64,000 nt of DNA from Capniomyces stellatus (taxonomy: Eukaryota > Kickxellomycota > Harpellomycetes > Harpellales > Legeriomycetaceae). The position numbers were made by a program, and so were the translations under genes. Every line of letters begins with the position of its first letter. The stretch's first letter is position 1. The notes under the pieces are model-generated. The model was not told the origin of the DNA, searched no databases, and worked only from the letters and a program-made list of their open reading frames with translations. Below are positions 25,531 to 36,807 of this stretch, in pieces. Location of the stretch: contig LUVW01000011.1 in the NCBI GenBank assembly GCA_001661515.1, forward strand, positions 254,934-318,933. Reading direction: 5' to 3'.

Positions 25531-27023
25531 CAAATAGCCCTCGACTTTAACTAACACATCTTGTTGGTAGCTATAAAGTCGGTTCATCACTTGCGCAGCA
25601 ATGAGGCCCGTCGTTGCCTTATCCACACCCTACATTTAGGCTTAATGGTCTTTGACGTTTCTGTTGATGCCATGCTGTTGTATAGGTTTATTTTGGGTTC
25701 ATTTCAACAGCACAATATCTTATATTCCTTGCCAAAGAGATCCTTGAATATACAACTCTGTGCAAAGTCTAATCGATGTGATGAGAGTATACACCTGGCT
25801 TGTATTTTTTTTGGCCACTATATGCAAAGTTATAGCATTGTGCTTGATTACTTGATGAAATGTAGATGCGTCCAAGCTGTGATTAGGTTTTTTTTAATGA
25901 TACATTGTGAGTTATGAACAGGTTTATTTTGCAAGCATCAGATTTGAAGTATTGGTTAAATAATGGGGAATTTGATTAATAACAAATCCAACTAGAATAG
26001 GGAATTATTTTTTTTAATTTAACACAAAAGTAGTGATTACTTAATAATCACAGTTGTATATTTGGAATGGTAACACCTTGTCGTTGTTTGAAAATAGTGA
26101 GGCTAGTGACACTATTCATTCTTCCACTCTTCTTTTTGGTTTGGTACTAATAACACACTGAAATCACTACATCTTTCATAAATTAAAGTGATGCTCTACA
26201 AATCCCAAAAACCCAATAAAAAAACTTTGATGCCAACTAGATATGCCTTTGATTCGGTCTGATTTGTTTTCTACGCTTGCAAGAGATCAACGAGATTATA
26301 GTGTGTTTTGTAAACAGTTTGTGTTATCACTCCCAAGGTCTAAGATACCTTGCTTCAACATACGCATTGCTAACATTGGTTGTTGACCAAAGGCACTTCA
26401 TCGCCACCAACTACAGTTGCACTCAACAATAATTTTGGTGGTCCAGATCAAGTTTTTTGAATGTCACAACCCAAGAGCTGCTTTTCCTTGGGTGTGGTTA
26501 GAACGCCAAGTCTATTATTTTATTATTTTTTACCCTTTCACTATAATTTTTGAATATTTGGAATGTTATTTTGAGGTTTTAAATAAGCTGTTTTGGTAAA
26601 AGCTTGACCATATAATAAACGTATTATTCCAGTAGACGATTTACATCCAATGGGATGTTGGTATTGAAGTAAATGAAAAGTTGCTGGAAATTGAAGATAA
26701 TGTTGGTAGAAACCAAATGAGAATAAGCGGACTAAAGTGACCAAATTGAGAGAAAAAGCAACATAAATGAGGCTAAATATCTCGGAGTTCAACAATACTC
26801 TTTAAGAAAATCAAATGCAGGAGCTAGATTAGGTATCAAAACCAAAACCAAAACCACAGTTTGTTTTTTCAAGAGAGCAAAATCAAAAGAGTTCATTAAA
26901 AGCGCTTTAGAGGAATAGTCAAGTTCTGCTTTTAGTATATTTTGGCATTTGAACAGACATACTAGGGATAATATTGAGTATAAAAAGAGAAAGAAAGCAA
27001 AGAAATAAAGAGCGACTAGAAAG

Positions 27024-29094
27024 ATGAGAGTTAGGGCGATAAATTCGTGCCAGGGCGAGGATAGCGAGGAGTTGTCGTTTGGAAAAGGGCAGATTATCGA
27101 AAAAGGTAAAAGGCTAATTTTATAGCTAGTGTTAGCAAATTAGAAATCAAATACATAAGAATGGATGTTTGCGAATGACAAAAGTAAGGGAGGAGAAACA
27201 GAAGGAAAAAACGAATAACTTGAAAATGAAAACCTACTTATAGTTGAAAATTCGGATGAACCAGGATGGTATTACGGAACGTTAGAAAACACAAATACCC
27301 GAGGACTATTCCCAGTGAATTACGTTGAGATTTTAGATTCGGATGGTGACCAAGAAAAAAATCCAGGAGCAGTAAGTGTTTGCGTAATGCTAACAGGCAT
27401 TGTTTAATGGAATGAAATTTATATGTTTATTGATTGAAATGCAAAAAAAAAACTAAAATGAAAGAATTGGCAACAACTAGGAATCGTCCAAGATTTCAAG
27501 AGTAGCAGAGACCGAATTAAAAACGGCGAGCAGTGGTCAAATGACTAGCTCAGAGGCGATGAGTTTGATATCGTCCTTGAAGAGTGACCTGACGTTTAAT
27601 AGTGGGAATATCGAAAGCATGGTGGGAACGAAAACTAAACCAAAAGTAAACACAAGTTCCAAACCAGCAGCAAGCTTGATATCAACTGGGGCAAGGAAGG
27701 GTGAGGATGAGGGGAAGGGACCTTGGGATCTAAGGCCGGCAGATAATGGGACTAGGGAGGAAAAAAACGCGCCACCAAAGCCATCGACACTTGCTAAGCC
27801 AGCAATGAAGGGCAAAGTGGGGGACAAACCGGTAGATTCAAGAGAAGAGAGCCCCAGAAATGGCATGAAGCAGGGGGTTTATGGTAAAGGAGAGGATATT
27901 GGCAGCAGAAATAGCGCAGTGGAAGCAACAGGGCAAAAGCCTAGCTGGGCAAATATGATACTTAAGCCTACATCAAACACATCAGCAGCAACAGCAACAG
28001 CAACAGGAACAGGAACAGGAACAGGATCAGCAGAAAGACCACCTAACCCAAAACCCAAACTAAACATAATTAGTGCTGGGTCAAGTGGAGAATTGGATCG
28101 AGAGTTGGCTAGAGGCAATAACCAAAGTGATGCTATGGGATCTGGTATAAATGGTAGCAGCACGAACACCAGTACCGGCCATGACAATCTCGGAAGCAGG
28201 CCCAAGCCAACTGTAGCAAGCAAGCCAGCGTTGATTTCAGTGCCAAACAAGTTGGGGTCGCCGGTGCCACCAGGTAGCCCGACGAGTCCGTCGAGTAAAA
28301 AGAAGGGGCCGTCGTTGCCATCTAAGCCTCCATCACTACTGCCACAGGTAACGCTCGTCCAAACCGAGTCGCAGGCCCATCAGCAAATGTCCAAATCGGA
28401 AATTTCGAGCCAGCAGAGTCTGCAGGGGCTGCCAAGGGAGTTCAGGACAAGCGCTCTCAATAGGCCTATAACGCCTAGTCTTAATAGCCAGGCTACACAG
28501 TCACGTGACCTGAATTCCTACAGCTCGCCTGGACTAGACATGCTTGAGCGGAGGATTTCCGCCAAGCCGCCCAAGCCAAGCGAATTGCCGCCCAGGCTTC
28601 CATCGAGGAGCAAAACGGTTTCAAACTCGAGTTCGTTGTCAGGATTTGCCATGGACCATAAACCGTCTCCAGTCCAAACCAGCAGGCCAGCCACCACACA
28701 GACAGCAAAGCCGGGTCTAGACTCAAATCCAAAGCCAAGGCCGAAGCCAGCGTACAATTCTGGTGCTGCGAGCGGCCAGGATATCAAAGAGCTATACTTG
28801 CTTACGCAGGACGCCTGTCGAAGGTATGTTCACCTGTTTGGCAGAATCGACCGCAAAAAGACCGGAGTTTTGGATGTGTCGCAGTCAAGAGGCGTGTTTT
28901 TGAAGTCTAATTTGCCTGAAGCCGAGCTGGGCCAGGTTTACTTTTTGTCTGACAGAGATGTCGATGGCGTTTTGACTGTTCCCGAGTTTATTTTGGCCAT
29001 GTGGTTGATCGACTATTACTTGCTTACTGGGTTTCTGCCTGATTTTCTGCCTATTGATGTCATCAACGCTGCCTATAGATATACAGCGAGGTGA
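27024..29094 (+). CDS. SH3-EH domain adaptor protein
   Basis: Three exons, 27024-27105, 27244-27371 and 27481-29094, with matching phases, give 607 residues. Residues 1-58 form an SH3 domain (EDSEELSFGKGQIIE, then PGWYYGTLENTNTRGLFPVN and YVEIL); its first intron splits the domain. Residues 60-500 are Ser/Pro/Lys/Asn-rich with many PxxP stretches and no fold. Residues about 508-600 form an EH domain with a complete EF-hand loop (DRDVDGVLTVPEF) and the AMWLIDYYLLTG helix that lines the NPF pocket. EH domains bind NPF peptides in endocytosis or phosphoinositide control; SH3 domains bind proline motifs. A C-terminal EH on a ~600-residue disordered protein recalls yeast Irs4/Tax4, but those lack an SH3, so orthology is uncertain. 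Confidence 0.85.
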
Positions 29095-30093
29095 TTAGAT
29101 GAATACGATTTTGTAGTATTAGCCATTGGTGTTTTTTTTCTTTCTTTCTTTCTATTTTCCATTCTCTATTCTCTATTTTCTATTCTCACCTTTCATTTTT
29201 CATTTTTCACTTTTTTTATTACTGGCATTTTACTTATCCCTCCCTCCCCCCACCTTTATTATCTTTGATTTTAGTATAATTATCCAACACAATGTTTCTT
29301 CGTCTCTATGTACCTACCTTGTGTATTTGCCTACTTTTTTTACTAACGTGTTTGTTTTCAGGGCTTTTCCTATCGAAATTTTCATTGAATGGCCAAGTAA
29401 GCTGTACAGTAATTATGGAGAGAAGTAACGGGAGTGCTACGAATAATACAAAAAATGCACTTTTTTTTTGCTCGAGTTGATTAATTTTTTTTTGCTAGAA
29501 TAACGAGTTTTGTTATTTTTGTACTTTTGAGAGGTTCCCATTGTTTCAAATAAAGCAACAAGTGACGTTTTATTTTTCAAACCCGAATTCATCAGTTTTA
29601 TTTGAATGTTATTCCTTGTCAATGGCTTAAAAGTTCAGTTTTATTTGCATACTTGTTTATTTTCAAAATTCTTTTGGTATTGTTTAGCTTTTCTTTATTT
29701 CTTCTTTTTCTGCTAGTGCTTGTAGTATCACTTTTGTATAAAATATCGTTCAAGTTATATATCACTTTTAAACTCTACTTTTGTGATACCTATAGAAAGC
29801 CAAAGCTTGCAACAAAAACTAAAAAAAAAAAATCGTCACTAGAGTTTAATTCGGAATATAAATCAAGCATACAAAACGATAAAAGTAATTTTTTTTCTTC
29901 CAGAGTTTACTCGAGTCGAGATTACTATTTCAATCAAACTAGCTTCTCCTACTGTTACTATATTTTACATTTATTCTCTTAAATTATAATTGAAAACAAT
30001 ACTTTACTTGATATTTAATTAAAATCAGTAAAACAAAACAAAACTAGAACAAAACACAAGAACACAACTAGAACAAAGTACAGCATAAGCAAA
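29095..30093. other. Intergenic spacer, T-rich
   Basis: About 1 kb with runs of TTTC/TTTA and pyrimidine tracts just after the SH3-EH gene. Open frames at 29126-29428 and 29602-29982 are Phe/Leu/Ser-rich translations of T runs. The last 60 bases carry repeated ACAAAAC/CTAGAACAAA units directly before the GID8 start. Confidence 0.6.
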
Positions 30094-30786
30094 ATGAATG
30101 CACCAAAACTTAAAATTTCAAAGGCAGAGTGGGAGAAGAAATTGCTACAATCTCCTGTTTCAAAAAACGACATGAACAGACTTATTATGGATTACTTGGT
30201 TATTGAAGGGTACAAGGATGCAGCAGAGAGGTTTAGCGAGGAAACCGGGCTAAAGACAAATGTGGACTTGGCGTCAATTGAGGATCGAATGAAAATCAGA
30301 AACGATATTCAGAATGGACATATTGAAGGTGCAATCGAACACGTAAACGACCTTAACCCAGAACTGCTGGAAACCGAACCAAAACTGTTTTTCCATCTCC
30401 GCCAACAACAGCTAATAGAGCTAATCAGACAAAACAAAATCTCAGAAGCGCTTTCCTTTGCTCAAGACGAGCTTGCTTCAAAGGGCGAAGAGTTTCCGGA
30501 GCTTTTGCCGGAGTTAGAAAACACAATGTCGTTGTTTGCGTGTGACATCAGGAATGACAAAGACGACATTCCACCTGAAATCAGCGCTCTTTTGGATTAC
30601 AAACATCGTCAAGTTGTCGCATCTGAACTCAATTCTGCCATTCTTGCCTCACAATCCCAGCCTCGCGAACCTAGACTTCCTGCTCTTTTACAGCTTTTGT
30701 TTTGGTCTCAGGAACAACTCGCCGAAAAAGCTGACTTTCCCAAAATATCAAATGTTTTTACCGGCGAACTGTCTCAAAACGAATAG
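30094..30786 (+). CDS. GID8: GID/CTLH E3 ligase subunit Gid8
   Basis: Scaffold subunit of the GID (CTLH) ubiquitin ligase, which in yeast degrades gluconeogenic enzymes. Single exon, 230 residues, ATG preceded by A-rich leader. A LisH motif is at residues 25-57 (MNRLIMDYLVIEGYKDAAER, then FSEETG), the CTLH part at about 63-118 (RMKIRNDIQNGHIEGAIEHV, DLNPELLETEPKLFFHLRQQ, then QLIELIR) and a CRA part follows (ALSFAQDELASKGEEFPELL, PELENTMSLFA). Human GID8/TWA1 is 228 residues, so the gene is full length. Nearby genes give no link to the GID pathway. Confidence 0.95.
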   Translation: MNAPKLKISKAEWEKKLLQSPVSKNDMNRLIMDYLVIEGYKDAAERFSEETGLKTNVDLASIEDRMKIRNDIQNGHIEGAIEHVNDLNPELLETEPKLFFHLRQQQLIELIRQNKISEALSFAQDELASKGEEFPELLPELENTMSLFACDIRNDKDDIPPEISALLDYKHRQVVASELNSAILASQSQPREPRLPALLQLLFWSQEQLAEKADFPKISNVFTGELSQNE

Positions 30787-31445
30787 CCAAGTTAAAAGAA
30801 AAAAGACTTTTGCCTTTAAATATATTATTCCCACCTTCCCCCCTTCCCACACACACAGGTCTTTTTTTCTTTTCCTTCTTTTCTTTTTCCAAATCTCCAC
30901 GTTTATAGTCTGCTATTGCTCTTTTAGATTTATATTTCAATCATTTTCTAATTTTTCTTCTTTGCTTTAAACAGTGTATCAAGTACCAGGCAATTAATGT
31001 TGGTGGTATGTATAGTTTTTTTTTTCTTTTTCTAAACACACAACAGTTACTATATCCACACAAGCCCATGTTTTTATCAAGTTTCTGATTCACACTGCCA
31101 ATTGTTGTCTACTTACGCACTACGGCTTGCAATCAAACCAAACATTACATTCTTTGTTGTTTTCCTGAATATCATTTCAACAAAATTAAGAGCATGAGTA
31201 AAATAATAGGTGAAAGCGTATATTTGACTTGGCCGTTTGTAATGAAGCTAGTTAAATGTAGTGGTGGGTATAAATATAATAGTTAATTTGGTCTAAAGCA
31301 GGCAAAGTAAAAGTAACGACAAAATCAATAAAAAAAAGTATATAAAAAGTAACGGCAATAGAGCAGGCGTTAGTGATGGATAAGAAAAACAAGCACGTTG
31401 AAGTAATATAAATGTTCTTGGATAATGCGATTTGCTTGATAGATG
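30787..31445. other. Convergent 3' spacer GID8 / LNP1
   Basis: About 660 bases between the 3' ends of two convergent genes. Pyrimidine-rich after GID8, then AT-rich with AAAGTAACG-type repeats near 31300-31360. No gene seen. Confidence 0.6.
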
Positions 31446-33137
31446 CTATTTTGCACTTTTCTTGGGCTTTTTTGGTGTTGTTTTGGATTTTCTGGTTGGT
31501 GTTTCAGGTTCTTTTGGTGGACTTTGAGAGGCACCAGAGTCCGATTCTGGCTCTACATCATCTTGCAGCTTATCTGTCTCGTCTTTTCCATTTTTTCCAG
31601 ATAACTTGGTGTCGTTTTCGCCAGTTGCATCTTCAACCAGGGCCTCGGAAACTGGAGTTGTAGGAAGATTTGGCTGAGGGTTGGGTTTGGGCGTGTCTGA
31701 TTGGCTGCTTGGTTGTGCACCGTTTCTTGCCAAAGTGGCGGATTTGAGTTGGTTGGAAGCATTGGCGCTTTCTAGTGACACTTTGCTTGGGTTGAAGAAC
31801 GAGCATCGAGGACAAATATACTGAATAGTTCTGATTTCCTCTTCCAAAACAAGACCATTATGGGCATAGCATCGTTTACAAATCAACGCGTACTTAGTTT
31901 GTTTTGTGTTTTCGTCACCCACCAACCGGTCAACAATCTTTTCCAACCAAGGAACACCTCCTGACGTGTTTGGATTTCTGTTTACTGGAACCACGCCATG
32001 CTGCTTTGGTGCCTGTTGAGTATTATTCTGTCCATAGCTGGTGTTTGTTGGGCCTCTTTGCTGAACATTTCCCGCTGCCATGTTGGCCGACTTGGTGTTC
32101 GTATTCATCGGTGTGTTTGGGTTTTGCGGAGCTTGCTGAACTGGACGCTGTCGCTGCTGATTGTTCGTTGCCGCCGCTTCTCTTGACGACTTTAAATCTC
32201 CTTTAACAACTTGTTTTTGCAAAGTTGTATCGTATTTATCAATAAGCCGCTTCATCTCATCAAACTTTGTGTCTTTCTTTAATTCTTCGACCTATTGTTT
32301 TCCCAATCAATTTGGTTAATTAAGCATGTATTTACAAACAAGCAACTAAAAGCCATACTCGCTTATACGTGTGACTAACTGCACTGACCTTTTCTTTCTG
32401 CTGGCTGATTAGATTTGAAATGCGTAAATCTACATTTATTTTTAATCCAAGAATACAAGATTAATATCATTATTCCAATAAAGACAATCAAGTAAATGCT
32501 TTGAAGGGAGTACTTGTCTATCTACTCACAACTATATTGTGCACAAGCCCAACCAAATAACATGTTTTATAATAAACAAAGTGTTACCTTGAGTTTTCAA
32601 ACTGTAATTATACAGATACACTATCCCCTTGTTTGTGTAGTAAATTCTATTTAAAACGATCCTTATTAGTTTTTGAAAGCCAAACTTGCTATGCACAAAT
32701 TCCAGTATATAAATGTGTGTTTTAGAGCTTACACTATAGGCCCTAATAGGACAATCGAGACACACAGAGTAAACGCGTCTGTTGTTAATTGGGATTCTGT
32801 ATGTATTCCGTACCACCAGAACCCAACCGAGAATATAGTCCAAGCAACGCCCGAATATAGAACCCACGTGGTTTTAACCCATTGCTTGCGTAGCAAAGTC
32901 TTTTCTCGCTTTATCCGTGCTTTGGAAATCTTTGCCTCAAGCTCATCTAGAACCGATTCAAAATTCTTCTTTCTCTGTTTATTATTTTTATTTAAAATAA
33001 CAGTGTTAGAACCCCAATTCAAGTATCATTGCCTTTAAGATATTTTACTATAGTGTAATAGGATTGCAACAGGTATTTTAAAAGCAGATAGTGTAAAAAG
33101 TATCAGTACTTGCCTTGAAATAATCGAATGGCCACAT
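31446..33137 (-). CDS. LNP1: Lunapark family ER junction protein
   Basis: Stabilises three-way junctions of the tubular ER. Five exons: 33137-33114, 32974-32733, 32688-32588, 32429-32389 and 32291-31446; all phases agree and give 417 residues. Exon 1 codes only MWPFDYFK and ends at an AAG/GCAAGT donor, a GC-AG intron. Next come a coiled coil (9-40), two membrane segments (about 44-64 and 74-90) and a second helical region ending EELKKDTKFDEMKRLIDKYD. The diagnostic C-terminal zinc ribbon has PWLEKIVDRLVGDE followed by CKRC (near 275) and CPRC (near 300), then FFNPS. The tail is Pro/Lys-rich and ends KKPKKSAK. A 44-nt intron separates exons 2 and 3. The first exon is the least certain part. 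Confidence 0.9.
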
Positions 33138-34107
33138 TATGAATTTACTTTATGGAAAGAACAGGAGTTTTGATTCTAAGTAAAGTTTAAAAGTAATATA
33201 TATAGATATTAAAAGTAAGAGTAAAGCAATGCTATCTAGTTTTTATTTGGTCGTTATAAAAGGTGTTTAAAGTAGCTTCAACAAGGTGTTTATTTTCAAA
33301 AGCGCTCTTATACTTTGGCGTTAAAAAATCATTAAAATTAAATATTCCGTTTTGGTTTTGGTTTTGGTTTTGAACAAATTTCTTGGTAAAAAAAAAAAAA
33401 CTGTGCGTAAAAGAAAAACACCTCGCCAGAACGTAATAAAAAACGAACATTTCGTGCAAGATAATTGGGATAAAAAAATAAAATGAAAGCAAAATTATAA
33501 AGTGTTGCAGAAATCCTCAATATTTTCTAGCAAAGCAAAGCTATTTTGTGCTTATATTTGGTGGTGTAATTGAGGAGGATGGTTTGAGTCGAGTAATAAA
33601 CAAGTGGTGTTGTGATCAGTTTTTATATCCGAGATTCAATTTCAAAGTCCCAAAGCTTACCATTGGATTCGTTCGCTCCTAAATTCTTGCTTTACGAGTA
33701 ATATGTTGGTTGGCTAGTCGAATTAATAATACCGATTTGTTTATTGGCAAAGTTTCTTATTTATTGTGATTTTGTTGCATTTGTGTGTTCTAAATTTATA
33801 TTTTGTTTCTTTAACTAGGACAATACTGGGATAAATATAAATTGTTTCTTGCGACAAATAAATAACGTATACAATTGATTCATTTTATTGGAAAAAAAAC
33901 TGCTGGATTTTCTTTATAGTCAAGATAAAACAGGGAATATACATTCAACAGAATGGGGATTATAGCGAAATACATTGGGAAAAAAGACATTAAGATTTAA
34001 ACCAGTAGTCTATAATAGCAGAAGAAATGCTTAAACGGCAGCGTATTTAAAAAAGCACTAAAATGGCCAAGCTAGACCAGAGGCTGACACAGAATGGGTT
34101 TCTGTGT
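33138..34107. other. Intergenic spacer LNP1-MFS
   Basis: About 970 AT-rich bases. A short (GGTTTT)n block sits near 33353-33372. Open frames here are short and low in complexity. Holds the LNP1 promoter and the 3' end of the first transporter gene. Confidence 0.6.
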
Positions 34108-35802
34108 CTATTCTGTCCTCAGTCTATGTATGATCCATCCCACTGAAATAGACGTGCCAATCAGAACCAGAGCACCCAAAAACAAACAGGAAATAAAAAA
34201 ACTAGTGCTGTTCAGCAAAAGTGTCACAATTATTGGCACAAACAGAACTGTAACCGAGTAAGTTGCAAGGAACAACGAGTACAACTGGCTGTTGGCTCCA
34301 CCTCCCATCGAATCCACATGCTCACCCATAGCTGCCATTACCGGCACACTCCCAACCCCTGTTGAAAATCCAATCAGCCCCATAAATAGTATCAAAAGCC
34401 ATAACGTGCCGACAAGTCCCAAAAAAATGCAAAACACCGCGGCTACGCAGTTCCCAACCAAAATAACAATATACCGTTTCCTGACTGGCCCCAGAATCCT
34501 GGACAGTCTGTCCGAGTCAACTAGATTTCCGACCAAAATACCCGAAACCACATTCGAAAGAGTAAAAGCAATGAACGTGTATCCAATCTGTGCGCTGTTG
34601 AGATTGTAGCGCTCAGCGTAAATGATAGGCAGTGTCGTTTCTATAGCGCTAATCATACTAAACAGCAGACTCGACGTCAAACAACACACCCAGATCTGTG
34701 GCTCCTTGATCAGCCGCAGCATGGTTAGTGACTCTTGGCTTGCAGCCACCTTCTTTTCTTCAGGAAAGTTCTGTATACTTGCCGAGTTTTGAGCGGGTGT
34801 TTCCGTGTTATTTTCCAGGTCTATGTTTAGGCTTCTTGTATTATTAAGCCCGCTTTCTGTGTTTTGATCCAGACTCTGATTTTGACCATCCTTGCTGGAA
34901 GTTGCCAAATCCAAAGCATCTCTTTCATTGATCAGTCTAACCAAGTCCTTTACGTCATGTATACATAACCTAATGGCCAGACACACAAACGATATTATAA
35001 CCATAAACCACGCAATTCCCATCTGCCCGCTGTATTGGTAAAGTATGCCACCAAAGAATGGCCCCCCCAACGCGCCTATCGAGCATCCTGACCATGATAT
35101 TCCCATAGGTGAACCCAGCTTATCAGGTGGATAAACATCGATCAGCATACCAAGACCCAGTGACCAAATTACGCCCGATGCTACACCCTGTCCAATCCTA
35201 AACACCAAAAGCTGCCAGAACGCCCTTGACAGTCCTATCCCAAGTGAGGAAAGCGCTAGAATTGTGTATCCAATCAGCATAGGCAGCTTTCTCTTGTTAT
35301 ACTTGTCCGAAAAGTACGAAAAAGTCGGTGCACCAATTAGTATACCGAGACCTACATGTTAACCAAGTATAAAAGGTTCCAGTCAGCAGTTCTTTGGGGG
35401 TCATTTAGAATCTGGGATGCCGCCTTATCATTGTATTTTTGCTTTGTTTTAGTGTACTCTTGTTTTATCTTGACTTTTCAAGTTACAATATATTTATATG
35501 TGTATGTATATATATATATATATATAGCTACTAACCATGAGCTCCTATTAAAACTCCATTTGCGCTTAGTCCAAGGTTTAGTCTTACTTGGAGAATATCT
35601 GGCAAAGAAGGGATAATAATTCCATAAGCAACTGCATCGCTATAGTGGAAAGCCACGAACTGTCAGTGAAATACTACGCCTTCTTGTAAAAATAGCAAAC
35701 CAAATAACATTGATATTAAACTTACGCAAACAGCGAAACTGTAACTAAGACAAGAACGGCGTTTTTTGTCGATAGCTTATCTTGAAGATCGCCCAACCTC
35801 AT
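34108..35802 (-). CDS. MFS transporter A (DHA1-12 / vesicular-amine-transporter-like)
   Basis: Probable proton-coupled efflux pump with 12 membrane segments; substrate unknown. Exons 35802-35726, 35639-35536 and 35351-34108, phases consistent, 474 residues. Membrane segment 1 contains SLFADAVAYGIIIPSLPDIL; motif A between segments 2 and 3 is GAPTFSYFSDKYNKRK; motif C in segment 5 is GALGGPFFGG, typical of 12-segment drug:H+ antiporters. The central loop (about residues 200-260) is polar, and the second half begins LIKEPQIWVCCL. The second half carries GSVPVMAAMGEHVDSMGGGA, conserved in the two neighbouring copies. From 35111 upward the DNA is identical to the middle gene, because this gene is one parent of the local duplication. 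Confidence 0.9.
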
Positions 35803-36807
35803 TCTCTTTATATATCCGTGTTTTTGTTTAGAGTTTTTACAGTCTGAAATCGTAATAGTTATACTCGGTTTTATCCTATTCAACTATATTATTTTTTTTC
35901 TTCTAGTTGAAATTGAAAATGAAAATGCTAGAAACTAACTGGTGGATAAATAGCGAACTATGTTTTAGCTAAAAGTACACGTTATCCTTTAATATCGATA
36001 AAAAAAGGAACTAGTGGAACAAGTTTTTATTTTATTTCTTGATTTTGGGTCATTTTCTTTGGGAACATTGCCCTTATATAACTTTTTTTTTAGTTTTCAT
36101 GGCCAAAATGCAAAAAACAACAATTTCCAGCTTTTGCTATTAACTCTACAAACCCAAACCGACTTTTTACTTTTTTTTTTCGACCTGGAACAGTGAATAT
36201 TAATTGGTAATAGCTAAATACAGCTGCAGTTTCCGCAGCATCCAACCATTGCTTCCCGTTAATTATGGACATCGAAATTCACGTTCATAATCTTTAACAA
36301 TAAACCCATGTTTGTGTCGATCAAATTCCAAACTTGCATTCTTGTAACTGATGTCACAAAATTGTAGCTGTACTGTAACTAAGCCAAAAAAGAATTTATG
36401 ACCAGTTGGTTACATTAGCCAAAGCAAACAGTATATAGCAATCAACACACATTTGGAAACTGAGCATATAACTTGTGCTTGACACACAACATTTGATCCA
36501 GGGAGCTCAGCTGTATTAAACCTCAAAGAGTTTAGGCAATAAAAGCTCAAGACCGACTCCTTACTTGCAACAACAACAACAACTACTACTACTACTACAA
36601 AACAGCTCAATCGCTGCAATAGTGTGCTAATAAAGTCACAGATTCAAATGCACCCTTGTTATTATTACAAAACAAAAACAAAAGAAGCAGACATTTACAG
36701 ATATTTTTACACAACAAAGAGTATATGATACCGAATTGTATACCCTTTATATGATTTAGATGGTTGTACATGACGCAATAGAGAATAAAGAGTGAGCCCC
36801 CGATCAG
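35803..36807. other. Spacer between MFS A and PPCDC copy 1
   Basis: About 1 kb, AT-rich, with a (CAACAACTACTACTA) trinucleotide run at 36569-36598. Short frames at 36014-36619 look like chance. The same spacer recurs at 40129-41133. Confidence 0.6.

Larger units (their letters stand above)
24898..27023. other. Intergenic region upstream of MET6
   Basis: About 2.1 kb between divergent genes MET6 (-) and the SH3-EH gene (+). Contains a 9-bp tandem repeat (25121-25214), a CACGTG box and AT-rich DNA. An open frame of 118 codons at 25561-25917 (+) lacks an ATG and any motif; I do not call it. Confidence 0.6.

Noticed and set aside
25561..25917. 118-codon open frame upstream of MET6
   Set aside because: No ATG start, no motif, no splice context that extends it convincingly.
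27537..28787. Minus-strand open frames opposite the SH3-EH gene
   Set aside because: Shadows of the Ser/Pro-rich linker; no start context and no family.
29126..29982. Two T-rich open frames between the SH3-EH gene and GID8
   Set aside because: Phe/Leu/Ser runs caused by T-rich DNA; no conserved protein character.
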